Positions 1 to 12,406 of a stretch of DNA of 64,000 nucleotides are shown here, piece by piece. A program made the position numbers and the translations under genes. A model generated the notes under the pieces. The model was given only the letters and a program-made list of their open reading frames with translations. It searched no databases and was not told the origin of the DNA. How positions within the stretch are numbered: the first letter of the stretch is position 1; the number at the start of each line of letters is the position of its first letter. Origin of the DNA: Sycobia sp. Sy_11 (taxonomy: Eukaryota > Arthropoda > Insecta > Hymenoptera > Epichrysomallidae); NCBI GenBank assembly GCA_018907035.1, contig JACCIC010000019.1, positions 3,365,001-3,429,000 of the forward strand. Direction: 5' to 3'.

Positions 1-1554
1 GTCAACCAAAACATTCAAATACGATCAAATTTTTACAAAGTATTGGTATAAAGCGAAAAATATTGTTAAAATATTAATTCCATTTTTTTTTCAAACTATT
101 AATAATAAAAATATCATTCCTTAAGATATCACTGATAAAGCATAATTTTGCTTTTCAATTATTCAAGTACACTCGCGTAATGTACAATTCACGAATACAG
201 AGGAGTACAAAAAATTATTAATATGAATTAAAAATAAATTCTAAATAATTATAAATACAACGTGTGGAAGACAATAATCATAATAAACGAAGACTGTCGA
301 TGTCTTATTATAAAAACTGTGATATAAATAATAGCATCTACAAATTCACTAATGGAAAGGACGCATGAGTTTTTAAGTGCCGTTGAAAAATTTATTATAG
401 TTAACCCTTCCGAAAAGCGATAAATCCTTTAAGATGGCAATTACTTAACTTTCCTTTTTTTTTTCTTTTTTTTTAATAAAAATATTAAGACGTCCGATAA
501 ACCACTCGTTCATTTTTCCTTCTTTCCGCCGTTTCATCCTTATCTGTTCTTAAGACCTTTCTCTCGTGAAAGACCGCTTTTAAGATTATCTTAGGCACGC
601 CTCCGTCGCTCTCTACCATTTCTCGTTATACCGAGTTCCACGTTCACTCGCAGTATTGCGAGAATTTTTCTCCTTTTCGTTTTTCATTGTTGTCCAAATC
701 TTGTTTCCTTTGTTTTTTGCTTCGTCCTGGTCAGGACAAGCACGACTAATTAAACCTCGTCGTTTAGCCACTGACAAATAAATTAGATGTATCAAGATTA
801 CCGTATACAAAAAGCAAGGAAACACGCTGGTACGTTTAAATGCAGCCAAATTAATTATGGGGATTTATTGCCAGGCTTATTATAGATGTAGAAATTCTTT
901 TTAACATTTTCCTCATTTCCGCTTGGAAACGTCGAGATGCCAATGTCAAGTTCAGTGTTTTTAATCAAAATTTTGAGTTGATTAAAACATCTTATTTGAA
1001 GTTAATTTTTTAATAATAAATTGAAATATATTATTAATTAGCTTCAATATTAATATAGTTCAATAGCATGGTATTATTTATTATTAATACTGCTTACAAT
1101 TAAGTACAGTTGATATTCTACGGCAAATGCATTTATTATTAAAAATCAGTTCAATATTAATTTACAATTTTATAAATTATGAATATATTATAGGCTTTTG
1201 CGGTTAACATTTCCATGCGTATATTTTAGATTTTTTCAGAATATCGCCGATGTACGAATTATCTATTTTTAAAATTCCAATATTGAAAAATCAGATTTCA
1301 TTTGTACGAATTCATTCTTTTTGTCTCTAAGAACGAATTATTTTATTCTGTGTAACTTTATTTTTGTTTATTGTAATTGATTCTACGCAGAAATATATAT
1401 AAAGAGCTAGAGTAATTTTACGTTCTATGGCTATTTTCAGCACAGACTAAGGTAAATAATGTAAAGTACAACTTTGTTTCGTTCATATTTAATATCAAAT
1501 AGGAAACGAACAAAAAGCTTTCGTATCGTCAAAAAACATCATATAAGCAAAATG

Positions 1555-1558
<4 letters not shown>

Positions 1559-1604
<46 letters not shown>
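1559..1604. repeat. (TA)n microsatellite
   Basis: Pure alternating TA of about 46 bases. It is translated as Tyr/Ile runs in open frames, which are artefacts. Confidence 0.95.
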
Positions 1605-1605
<1 letters not shown>

Positions 1606-1843
1606 TTATTCATATATGCTCGATCTATGCCGTTACGCGGAAAATCGAACATTTTCCTGTAAAATGGCACTTTCATGAATTCACCGTTATAGGCGGAGAG
1701 TCGTATATTTCCTATATACGCGGAAAAATCTCGAAGGTTTTCAAAAGACGATGGCTGTATTATGCTTATATAAAATTCCGAAAGGAAATTGATCCATGCC
1801 TATATAGAAGAGAAAATCGGACGTTTTCTTGTATGAGAAAGAT

Positions 1844-1848
<5 letters not shown>

Positions 1849-1903
<55 letters not shown>
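1849..1903. repeat. (GA)n microsatellite
   Basis: About 27 GA units, followed 20 bases later by a second microsatellite, (TA)n at 1925-1965. Confidence 0.95.
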
Positions 1904-1908
<5 letters not shown>

Positions 1909-1921
1909 TTTCACACAGACT

Positions 1922-1967
<46 letters not shown>

Positions 1968-4107
1968 CAGCCTGGAGAAAATCTCGAGATTTCCTTTTTC
2001 TTTTTTCTTTTTTCTTTTTTTTTTCGAAAAGAAGAAAAGAAGTTGACGACGAGTTCGGGCGAGCGGCGATACGCCCGCGTCGGCCCCTAGGAGCTCACCA
2101 GCTGGCCATCTGGCTGCGCAGCGCAGCGCGCGAGTTCCGATCGGAGGGGCTTATCGCGCCGAAATTTGACTCCGTTCTAAAACGGGAATAAAGACCGTAT
2201 AATATAAAAAAAAAAAAGCTCTACCGGAATACTCGAGCGCTTTATACCCTTCCCTATCCGCTCTCTTCCTCCTTTCTCGCTCGCCTTTCTGGCGCGCGCG
2301 CGCGCGCGCGGATTAATATCTTTCCTATACTTTGATTACTCGCTCTACTAAAATTTGAATTTCTTTTTTATTCGAAAAACTATTCGCCCCGCTGTTTTAT
2401 TGTAATATTTAAATACCTTTTATAAATCGAAACGTTTCGTTCGGAATAGTATATAGAAATAAAATGCCAAAAGCCACGTTTTATCTGGAAAAAATATCCT
2501 GCGTCGATGAAAGCAACTTGTTCAATAAATACACGTGCGCGAAGTTTATCCATCGGGCTTTAACATCTCTCGCGGCCATTAAAGAGAATGTAACAGTATC
2601 GCTTGCCTCGCGACTCGGTATTTTAACAGGGTTACAAGCATATAAGATCGGTTTCTTGGAGATGAACTGGGGGGGGGGGATTCTCTTTGCGTGCGAATAG
2701 AGTCCAACGCGAGATAATGTGGAGGGGAAGGGACGAGGCATGCGCATTACCGGAATCAGTGATTCCGGGCCCAGCATAATTAGTCCGAGAAGGGCGGCTC
2801 GTTGTATCATCGATTTCGGACAAGCTCGGGGCAGGCGAGAGGTGCGCGAAATCAGACGAGAGCGCATATGCTGTCATTGTCTCTCCTTTCTCGGCCAGCT
2901 GCGAAAGGCTATCGAACTCGAAATACGTTTGAAAAAACAGCTATATCGTTGAGACAAGCGTTTCTCATTAGTTGTAATTATTAGATATTGTGCAGGAGTA
3001 TGAATGTTAGTATTACACTACTAATTTTACCACCTGATTTCGTAATTATGATTATATGCGTGTGAATCTTTGCTCTTCCCTATTTACCTTGAATTAATGT
3101 AAATTTTCATAATTAGTGATCAAAATGATGGTGTGCATTACTTTGAAATTATAGTTTTGCTAACGAATCGTGTATAATATTTTGTAACTACGCCATACAT
3201 TTTATCGGATTATAGAACTCAAGAAATAATATTTTTAATTATGTAATTTATTAATCTTTCTAATATATGTAATTTACGTTAAATACAAAAGTTTAGAAAA
3301 TACGAAGATAAAATTAAAAAAAAATTAAATTATATTCGTATTCGTTAACACTTCTGTTTATCAGAAATTTAAAATTCTGCTCTATCAAAATAGCCATATG
3401 TAAATTTATTTTTATTTTGATCAATAGTATGTTAAGCGGATAAATAAAAGTGGTAAATGTCGAAGAATCTGCGTTCTAATTTATGGTAAAATGGCTGAAT
3501 GCCCATATAAGTGTAATAAAAGTGCGTTACAATTCTTTAGAATTTATATATTTGTAAAGGAGAATCAGCAAGTTCCGTATAAAATATAGAAAACTAATCT
3601 TTTTGCATAGGCGCCGAAATGTTTTCGTAGCTATGCGCTCTCGACATTCCAAACCCGCGCAGAATGCACTTGAAATTCCATTTTTGAAATAGAACATGCG
3701 TATTTTTGCAACTTATTTAACTTCCACGAAATAAAATATTTACTTTGCCGAAAATATTTTTCGATAACCTCATTCGTATTTTAAGTTCTCAATTGATATT
3801 CGTTCAAGTCACAGGTCCAGGACGTTTAAAAATTGAACTTTTGGTACTTCATTCGGCTTATTCAATTTGCAAGCAAGAAGATATTGATATTTCTCTCCTT
3901 CTCGCTCTCTTTGTCTTTTTCGCTCTCCCCTTTTCATTCCTCTTTCTCTTTTTTATACTATAATTATTTATTCCTGGAAATTATAAGAAAACATGGGTGA
4001 ACCTCTCAATTTTGATCAGAACCATGGTCATTAATTGTCTGAAACAATAAAAACTAACTTTTTTATAAATACTTTATTATATATTTTTTACAAACTCTTT
4101 GATACAC

Positions 4108-4110
<3 letters not shown>

Positions 4111-4155
<45 letters not shown>
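4111..4155. repeat. (AT)n microsatellite
   Basis: Pure AT alternation of about 45 bases in an AT-rich block. Confidence 0.95.
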
Positions 4156-4161
<6 letters not shown>

Positions 4162-7100
4162 TTAATATAAAACGTTCCAAATGAACCTTTATTTAAAACA
4201 GCTAATGATTTTCGTCTTACAATGTTTGTGTGAATCATGAATTTTCGAATTTTTAGCTGCTTTTAAAAGAAAACGAATAAACGAATAACTCTTTCATTAT
4301 ACGCAATATTAAGAGACTTTCGTTTAGAGACGGAGTAGTTTTTTAACTCTTTTTGGGCTGAATTTTTCAAATTTTTCTTACGCTTTTGACGTTTGATTTA
4401 AATTCAGCGTAGAAAAATACACGGAAAACAGACGTCTGCATTTCGATCTGGGAATAAATTAGATTTTGCGAGTAGAAAGCGTTGAGTTTGACAAGGCGAG
4501 GACATCAGATATGGTTGACGGATTTGGTCCAGGATCGAGCGACGTAACTCTGATTACCACCGTAAAATACCGGAACCCCCTCCTCATGACCCTATTTCTC
4601 TTGGTGAAGTAAATGGGTTATGAAAGAATGAGTTTTTTTTTTTTTTTTTGAAAGGCCACTACCAAGGGGTTAAAAATTCATGATCATCAGGTTTATTCTA
4701 CGTATAATGTCTCAAATAAATATTTGTCATTATATCAATTTTTTTTACAATAGAACGGCTACGTATTTTAATATGAAGTTTTTCTTCAAAATAATTGAAT
4801 AAGTAAATTTAAGTGTTACCGCACTTAAAAAACAGTCATTATTAACCTTTACTTCATTTTACCATATAACTTATGCGTTAAACTTTATCTATTCTCTGTC
4901 AATGATGAAAAAACATCAGTCCGCGATTTTAACACTTCAGTCAACATTACTCGCACTTCTGTCAACTCGGGATGTCAACGAGAGAGGTAAGAAGCTAATA
5001 ATCTCGTGTAAGAAGCCAACCACACTCTGACCAAGCACGCCCTCACAAACGCAAATCGTACATTTTATTTATACGCGTATGTATGTGCGAGCAGTACGTC
5101 ATCGCGGCGGGAGGGGGAGGGGATTATTCAGACCGACTCGAACAGTAGCGGATAGATAGACGGCCGGCTATTAATTTACTCGCATATGATAAGGAGTTGG
5201 CGCGCGAGCGCAATGGCGATGCGCGAGTTACGGAGGGGACAAGGCGAAGAAAATCTGTATTTTGGTGAAGCGCGAAAATACGTATTGCCAGCTGACAAAT
5301 ATTACTGGTTTCTATTGTCGTCTTTGGCTCATTAATTTGGCGCATTTTTACCAGTGGAGATGAGCTTCGTGCGACACGTGACATTTATTAATAGAATTAA
5401 TTAATATAAATTTGATTGGATATTAGTACGTACGTGTGAAAAGAAAAAGACAGTTCACCGACAAAAGGAACGAAAACGGCCCATATTTCTACGGCTTTAA
5501 AATATGGGACGAGCGAGCTATCGTTCGGCCGGCTCCGATCGATTAACCCGACGGGCAAAGACCGCGACCCCCCCCCCCCTCCCCATCAAACGCTCCGCGA
5601 GCTCAGCGGGCTTTCAATTATTATTATTATCTTCATCATTGCGCGACTATGACGCGTCCAACGGTGGATAATCCCATACGGTTGGCCGACCGCATTAGCT
5701 CGCGCCGAGCTATTTATTACGCCGTAAAATTCACCGGGACTGGTGGGCGGTGGCGAGGGGGGGTGGGCGGACTTGGAGCGCGGGCGACTACCCGAAATGC
5801 CCCGCGGAGTTATTCCGAATACCGGGCTGAGAAACTCCTATTAATTATGGCCAAAATGCTCGGGCCAGGTAGCGGGCGAACAAGGGCCGTCCCGCGAGAG
5901 GTGCAGGGGGCGGGACGATGGCGCGGGAGCACGGGGAGTCGGGAACATTGTTACAACCATCTGGCCTTATCTGCGGGGCGGCGCTTGTAATGCGCTAAGT
6001 TACAGGGTGCGGGAACGCGGGATTTTCAAAGTTTCTTACGCGCGTTCACCGGCGCAGGGTCGGGATGGGGCTGAATATTTTGCTCGGCTAGCGCGTGCGT
6101 ATATATATATATATGGCCTTTTCGAAAATTTTCCATTGTTCGAGATAATGGAGATTTTTTTTCGTTTTTGTTTTACGAGGGAAAAATTTAAATTAAAGCC
6201 GCGCGCGACTAAAGTGTTAATAATTACGGCAATAAATTGCATATACGTTAAGACGCCGCTCGAAGTTACAGGATGAATTCAAGAATTATTATAATTTAAA
6301 GTATGTTGTTCGTGGTCGAACTATCCGCATATTCAACTAAATGTAATTTATTCAAACCATACAGAATGCGGGCAATTAGCATAGGTTTAATTTTGCCGCT
6401 CAATAATAGACGAACGACTTACATTAATATTGCACCGGCTCGGGAGTATGTCGCGACTGTATAATTAATGTAAAGCGCTGTTTCCATTGTGCGAGCAAAA
6501 TCTGCAAAACTATCGCTTCGGAAAGTTCGATCGTTCCGCGTCCGTATTAAACAAAGTCGATTCGTCAACACTCTTGCTCGAGAATCACGCTTCACAATCG
6601 GCGGCCTACGAGCGTATGAAGAGAGCGCGTCCGATGCTCCATTTGCAATTCAATGAATAATAAGTTGGGTTAGAGATACGTAGCGCGTATTATCCATCAA
6701 TAAACAGATATGTTTGATTAATCGGCGCGCGTAGGATTATTACGTGCATTATTTGTTCTCGGATGTTACATATTAATGGACATCGTGGCATTAGTAAAAA
6801 TGATTGTTAAAACGATAAAAAAACATGCTCGGGGATTTTATGTACATTTTCGATGATTATTATTATGCAGAATTTATGGGTGAAAATTAAAAGAGGAGAA
6901 AAATACCGCGCGATCGCTAAAAGTAAGGCAGCGACATCCTATATGGTCCGTCGTTAACGACGAAGATGTAAAATTTCCAAAGTAAAATTGCGAAACTGTA
7001 TAAAATTGCAATTACAGGACGGAATCGGCAATTTTCCAAGACTGCTCCGATCGAATATTCATTTTGGGGCTCCTCTGTGCCCCGAAATCCCGTATGCATG

Positions 7101-8198
7101 AAAAGCAGAGGGCACACGTAACGCGCACGCAGACGCGAATGAGATCCAGAGAGCTTTGCCACTCTAAACGATTTTCAGGTTAACGAACTTTTTTCTCTGT
7201 TACACAAGTAATATAAAATCGAACCCACTGTCGCGTTCCACCCCAATTCGTCGAATCGAACGGCGTATTCCCTTCGCGCAGATAGAGGGATTAATAGCGC
7301 GGGCTGACCTAATACGCTTTACTCCCCTAGAAGCGATCCCGGCCGCACAATGAGAAGTATAATGACGCATTTTTATCGTAATCGTATAGGTTTTGCGAAT
7401 GAAATTATAAAAGCGATGAAGCGACAATCAGCACGCGGAATTAAGAATAAACTCGTCTAGATTACGGGAAAACTTAGGTGTTAACATGAAAAATTTACTG
7501 AATATAATTTAGCGTTTATTTGATTTCGATAAAGAGAATTAATTAAAATCGTATGTTCATTCGTCTAAAAAAGATAGACGAAACATCGGTGTATCAAAAG
7601 AAAGAGCAGATTGCGCAGCTTTAAAAAATTGACATAAGTGGATAAAGGACAGATCTCGTTTTTACAATTGTATGGTGAAATATCAAGGCGAATCTTCAAT
7701 TTTACCAGTGAAAAAATATCATCCATTATATTTTTCATACTGATAGGCGAGTCTTTCCATTACCATTCATTTCTGACGAGACACTGACTTATTTCCCGAA
7801 TCCGCAAGGGTCGTGACTCGGGGCGAGCGTTTGCGATTTAATTGAGAGACGAGGCCACGGGTTAAGCCCTGCGCGAAATCCCGCCCCCTCCCCCAACATA
7901 ACCCCGTACGAATCGAAGGCGACTTGTGACAGGTGAGGGGGGGAGGGTCGATCCCAGTCCCCTTCCCCTTATCCCACTCGCGGCGTCACCACCTTCTTCG
8001 CCCTATCCCTTGCGTCCGTCTACTCCGCCACCGCTTCCCGCCCGGGTAATAACTCGAGCGCGCCAAAGATGTTTGCCCGGGCCGGCAGTCGTTACTTGGC
8101 CTTGGTCGATTATTACACTATACGTACACATAATATAAGTCCACATGTTTGTATGTCTATACACGTTTATGTATAAGCAATGTTTCTGTTTATTCCAG

Positions 8199-8342
8199 AT
8201 AAACTCGGGCTGGCCCCTGGGGCCGGTGTTCTGCGACATGTGGACCAGCTGCGACGTGCTCTGCTGCACGGCCTCGATATTGCATCTGGTGGCCATCGCG
8301 GTCGACAGATACTGGGCCGTCACCGATCTAAATTATATACAG
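8199..8342 (+). CDS. 5-HT1A: 5-HT1 receptor exon: TM3 and DRY motif
   Basis: This exon of 144 nt encodes 48 residues. It is bordered by a pyrimidine-rich acceptor ending TATTCCAG and a donor CAG|GTTAAT, both phase 0. Residues 1-15 are the end of extracellular loop 1, with the conserved Cys (residue 12, position 3.25) that pairs with loop 2. Residue 19 is the amine-binding Asp 3.32 (8253-8255), inside [10 protein letters not shown]. Residues 36-38 are DRY (8304-8312), followed by WAVT, the G-protein coupling motif at the cytoplasmic end of TM3. GC content is much higher than in the flanking introns, as expected for a coding exon. An open frame continues 5' of the acceptor from 8145, but that part looks like intron. 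The preceding exon (TM1, TM2) must also end in phase 0. Confidence 0.92.
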
Positions 8343-9091
8343 GTTAATTAATGCCGCACGTGGAGCGTGTATTAGTGGACTGCTGGTGCATGCGCGGCAC
8401 GATTTATCCTTACGCAGCGGTTCGATTTTTCCCGAATGATCGTTTCGCCGTAAACTTGCCTGTTTCTCTGCTCGATTCTGAATTGCGATTTAGTTTCTGG
8501 TATTCGCATGAACTCTGTGTATGCGCTTATATGTTTATATAATTAAAATCCGAATGCGAGCTACGAATTATAGACGATTGCTTAATTTATTTTTATCGAA
8601 TTATAATGATCGATTATGTTATGTTATCTTTACCATTTATCTGGCACGAAATGAAAATTTCATTGTTTCAAAGCTAATAAAACGGCTAACAAAGCCGGGA
8701 TTAATAGCTCGAAAGAGAGAGAAAAATCGGATCTATTCAAGTAGCGTCATTTTTTGTTTGTTTTATTATTTCGTATGAAATGAAACAACTATTTCTTATT
8801 GATAGATCGACGGAGGGATAAAGCATGGCTGTTTCCTTAAGAACAAAAAAAAAAAAGAAGTAGTAGCAGCAGCACTAAAAAAATTAATTTCCTTTTTATT
8901 TCTTTACGTCTTCGTAAAATGGATCTAAGCAATTTCGCCTGCCACTTTCTCAATCGTAAATATCGTTTGCGGAAAGCGCGCCAGCAACCAGAAGAACCAC
9001 TTCGTTTCACAAAGGAGTGTATCAAAGTGAAGGAGGAGGGGGCGGGGAGGCTGGAAAAAGGATGGAGAGAAAGAGAAAGAGGGACAGAGGA

Positions 9092-9097
<6 letters not shown>

Positions 9098-9142
<45 letters not shown>
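9098..9142. repeat. (GA)n microsatellite
   Basis: GA alternation at the end of a longer purine-only stretch that starts near 9026. Confidence 0.93.
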
Positions 9143-9145
<3 letters not shown>

Positions 9146-9378
9146 AAGATAAAATAAGTGTGCTCGAGTAGATTCTAGAGGATTAAATCGAGGAAAAATA
9201 ATTTAAAGTCGACCAGCCCTCTATCACTGTCTCTCTCTCCGAGGCTCTTTTTTCCAGTCCTCTACACCACCGATCCTTTCCTCGCCCGGGCGCAATTATA
9301 CGTAATTATACGGGCCCAATTGTGTCCCCGGACAATTCTACGCGATACCTGGATACTCTATAGGAATTCGGCGAGTAG

Positions 9379-9380
<2 letters not shown>

Positions 9381-9419
<39 letters not shown>
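9381..9419. repeat. (AT)n microsatellite
   Basis: Pure AT alternation of about 39 bases. Confidence 0.95.
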
Positions 9420-9420
<1 letters not shown>

Positions 9421-11845
9421 GTCGTAAAATCGGGTGCGCTCCAAGACTCGCCAAGCCGCAATCTCCCGGCAGAGGGGGGGGGTGGGGACAGATAGAGTAA
9501 AAAAGATTTTCTTTTCTTTTCTTTTTCGCTCGACCAGCAAACGAGCCGCGTTCGCTGGTCCGAGCGCTCGGTGCAGCGGACGCACGGACATTCGGACGCC
9601 TATCGAGATACGTGCAAAAGGTGGGCTGGTCGCGATAATGCAATTTCTTTGCCACGAAGCAGGATTGAGCGACTTTGTTGAAATTAAGACGGACAGAAGA
9701 TTACTGATCGAGGATTCGTCGATAATGATAGGTGCGCGTGGCTTTTTTCCCGGATATACTCATGGGATTTTCCGATGGACTTCATTGCAACCGCCGAGTT
9801 TAGTTTTGTCCCGAAAACTGCCTGATGCAACATTTGGCTAGGTGCACTATACTGAAAAAAAACTATTTTTTTTTAGCATCAAGTAAATATTTTCTTGAAT
9901 AGCAGCAGAGGAAAAGGTGCATCTTTAAATTATGGCAGCCCTATTTTTTAAATGCAAAGATTACTTTAATGAAATTAAAGAGTGAATTTTCAAAGTGTTT
10001 TAATAGTAAGTTAGGTCTGGTTAGATATACAACATATACTTCGTCAATTTCATACAATTTAAAATTACACTTTTACAAGTTTCATGTATACGTGTATATT
10101 ATGATTTTTCTCATGAATTCTTGATGGTTATACATCTGACGTACTATGAAAATAGTTACATAAAGTTTTAATGTTAGTCCAGATCCAAAAATAATGAAGA
10201 CCAAAAGAAAGAAGTAAAAAGTCCATCGTAAAAATACTTGATATTTTTTTAATTCGAGATAATATTTTCTTGTTTAACGATATTTTCTTCCCTTGCAGTT
10301 CAAGAACCTATTTACTCGATAACAGATAATATTTTTCATCCAAAAATAATTTAAAACGATTCTATGTAAAAGATTAAATTTTTGATACTCCAATCCATTC
10401 CTAAATAAATAGAAAAGTAAATTAATTAAGACAACAATGAATACTTTGCATTGCTGTTACTCGGTTCCAAAGACATACTTTTTTTTTATAATAATTTTTT
10501 CGCTTCACCGATTATGATTAGTTCAGAGCAATGTTAAAGAACAAAGATACGAAGTTCGTGGGCGCGATTACAATTTCAAATAATGAATCTCGATCCCGAT
10601 CTAAAATCACTCGTTAACCCGAGACTTAATCGATCGGCAATTTCCCGAGCTCAGCACCTCCCGGCGGTAACGTTATCGCCGAAGAATCCGAGCAGCCCGC
10701 GCCCGCGGATCACGCGACCGAGTCGAAGCGCGCTAATGACGGAGTACGGAAGGGGTTGGGGGGTGTTATATAGTTTCTCGTATGGGCCGGGTCGCCATTC
10801 CGCTATCGCTAACGTCTACTCGACCGTCGCGCGGACAATTATTTTGGGGAAAGGTTCCTCATTAGCCGGATTATCGCGCCGTTTTCATTCAGCTTTATAT
10901 TTTTGCAGATCGGTCGTTTTATATGGATATTATCGATTGACGTAATTTTTGATCACTCCGCACGAGATTACTTATAAGGATAAGCGTCGATTTAAAAATG
11001 AATGGAAGTATATCTTTACTGGGAATTAATAAATGGAAAACCTGTATTTTGACTCTACACTAAATGCTTGTTATAGCTCCGGACAGAAGCTATAATATTA
11101 AATTACTTAAACTGTAATTTTATTAACGGTAATTATTTTTCAATAGGCATTTGTTTTATTCGCGGGACTCAAGAGGTCTTTGCATCTATGAAATAATTTT
11201 AATTTGAATTCGTAACGAAGTACATACTGGAATTCGCCCAATTTTATCTCAGCTATATACGCGCTTGTTTCAATGCTCTTGCCTCCGCTCGCGGCGTCGT
11301 AAATATTGCACGCTTTGATTTCCGATTTACGAAACTTTCCGGGATCAAATTGAATATTGCATTCGAAGCGAGGCCGAAAAAACAGAAGCCGAACGATCTC
11401 GAAATCGAAAACTCCGAACCGACCAAAGTGTTCCCCCGACCCCCCCCCTTCCACCCCTTAAAAAAAAACTTTTCCCCTCGCACGAAATTTATTCCCCCCT
11501 CGAGATTCCATGCGCCCAAAGCGATGCCGCTGTTATTTTTTCACGCGGCCCGCCCAAGGAGTAAATCGTCCGACGCGCGGGTGTCGGCAACCGTTCCGAA
11601 ATCCATCCTGCCGCGCCGGGAAGCAAGGACAAAACGTTCTACTAACGACGGATCGAAATAAAGAAAAATAAAAAAAAAAAACAAAACAAAAAAACAAACA
11701 AAGAAGAAAGAATCTAGAAAACAAATAGAAAAGAAGAGCTAGTCCCTAAAGCTTTCGCGCTCGGAAAGTACGCAGATCGGGCGATAAAATCGAAGATCGA
11801 CCGAGGCCGCGGTAAAAGAGATCGAAACGAGGGGGCCGATAACAG

Positions 11846-11848
<3 letters not shown>

Positions 11849-11890
<42 letters not shown>
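11849..11890. repeat. (AT)n microsatellite
   Basis: Pure AT alternation of about 42 bases inside a CpG-rich block. Confidence 0.95.
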
Positions 11891-11891
<1 letters not shown>

Positions 11892-12302
11892 CCGAGACAA
11901 CTGCGTATATACACCCGCTGTTAAAGTCTGTATAACGCCGTCGCTTTTTCCTACGGGACTCGTATATGCGCGTGCTTTTATTAACTCGATAAAAAGTGCG
12001 ACGACGCCCCGTACGCCCAGCCCCCCACCCCCTATCGAAGCCGACGAGAGAGGAGAAGGTCGTGGAGGGAGCATGGAGAGTATAGGGGGACTCGGTGCCG
12101 GTACGAGAGGACGGATCACCGGTGCGAGAGAGGCGGAGAGAATGGAAAAGAGAGCCGGGGACGCGGGGCGCGGAACGAGGCTGCGGGGGCTCTCTATGCA
12201 TCCGGCGCCTCGCCTACGAAGGATGGCGGGGAAGGGTGGAGGGAAAAGAACGCTAGCACGCGTATACACATCGATAACACGCTCTGTCGAGCGGGACATC
12301 CT

Positions 12303-12360
12303 ATACATATACAAATATATATATATATACATATACAAATATATATATATATATACATAT

Positions 12361-12404
<44 letters not shown>
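12303..12404. repeat. compound TA repeat with CATATACAAA spacers
   Basis: Blocks of (TA)n are separated by repeated CATATACAAA, so the tract has a higher-order period of about 25-28 bases, repeated three times and ending in a longer pure (TA)n run. Confidence 0.9.

Positions 12405-12406
<2 letters not shown>

Larger units (their letters stand above)
1..8198. other. non-coding, probably 5' intron of the receptor gene
   Basis: No exon with GPCR TM1/TM2 features was found here. The block mixes AT-rich DNA with CpG-rich patches at about 2040-2330, 2660-2890, 5500-6100 and 7790-8110. Simple repeats are (TA)n at 1559-1604, 1925-1965 and 4111-4155, (GA)n at 1849-1903, a CG-dinucleotide run at about 2293-2310, and C or G runs at 5568-5579 and 2669-2679. 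A perfect 9-base inverted repeat with a one-base spacer sits at 2750-2768. Open frames here are short and of odd composition, with no domain I recognise. Confidence 0.5.

Noticed and set aside
1845..1965. Tandem repeats considered as a CRISPR-like array
   Set aside because: They are plain dinucleotide microsatellites without spacers in a eukaryotic sequence.
5649..5990. Frame of 113 codons on +, considered as the missing TM1/TM2 exon
   Set aside because: It has no hydrophobic segments and no GPCR motif; it is Arg/Gly-rich CpG sequence.
7561..7581. Short inverted repeat TCGTCTA / TAGACGA
   Set aside because: Seven-base arms are expected often by chance in a window of this size.
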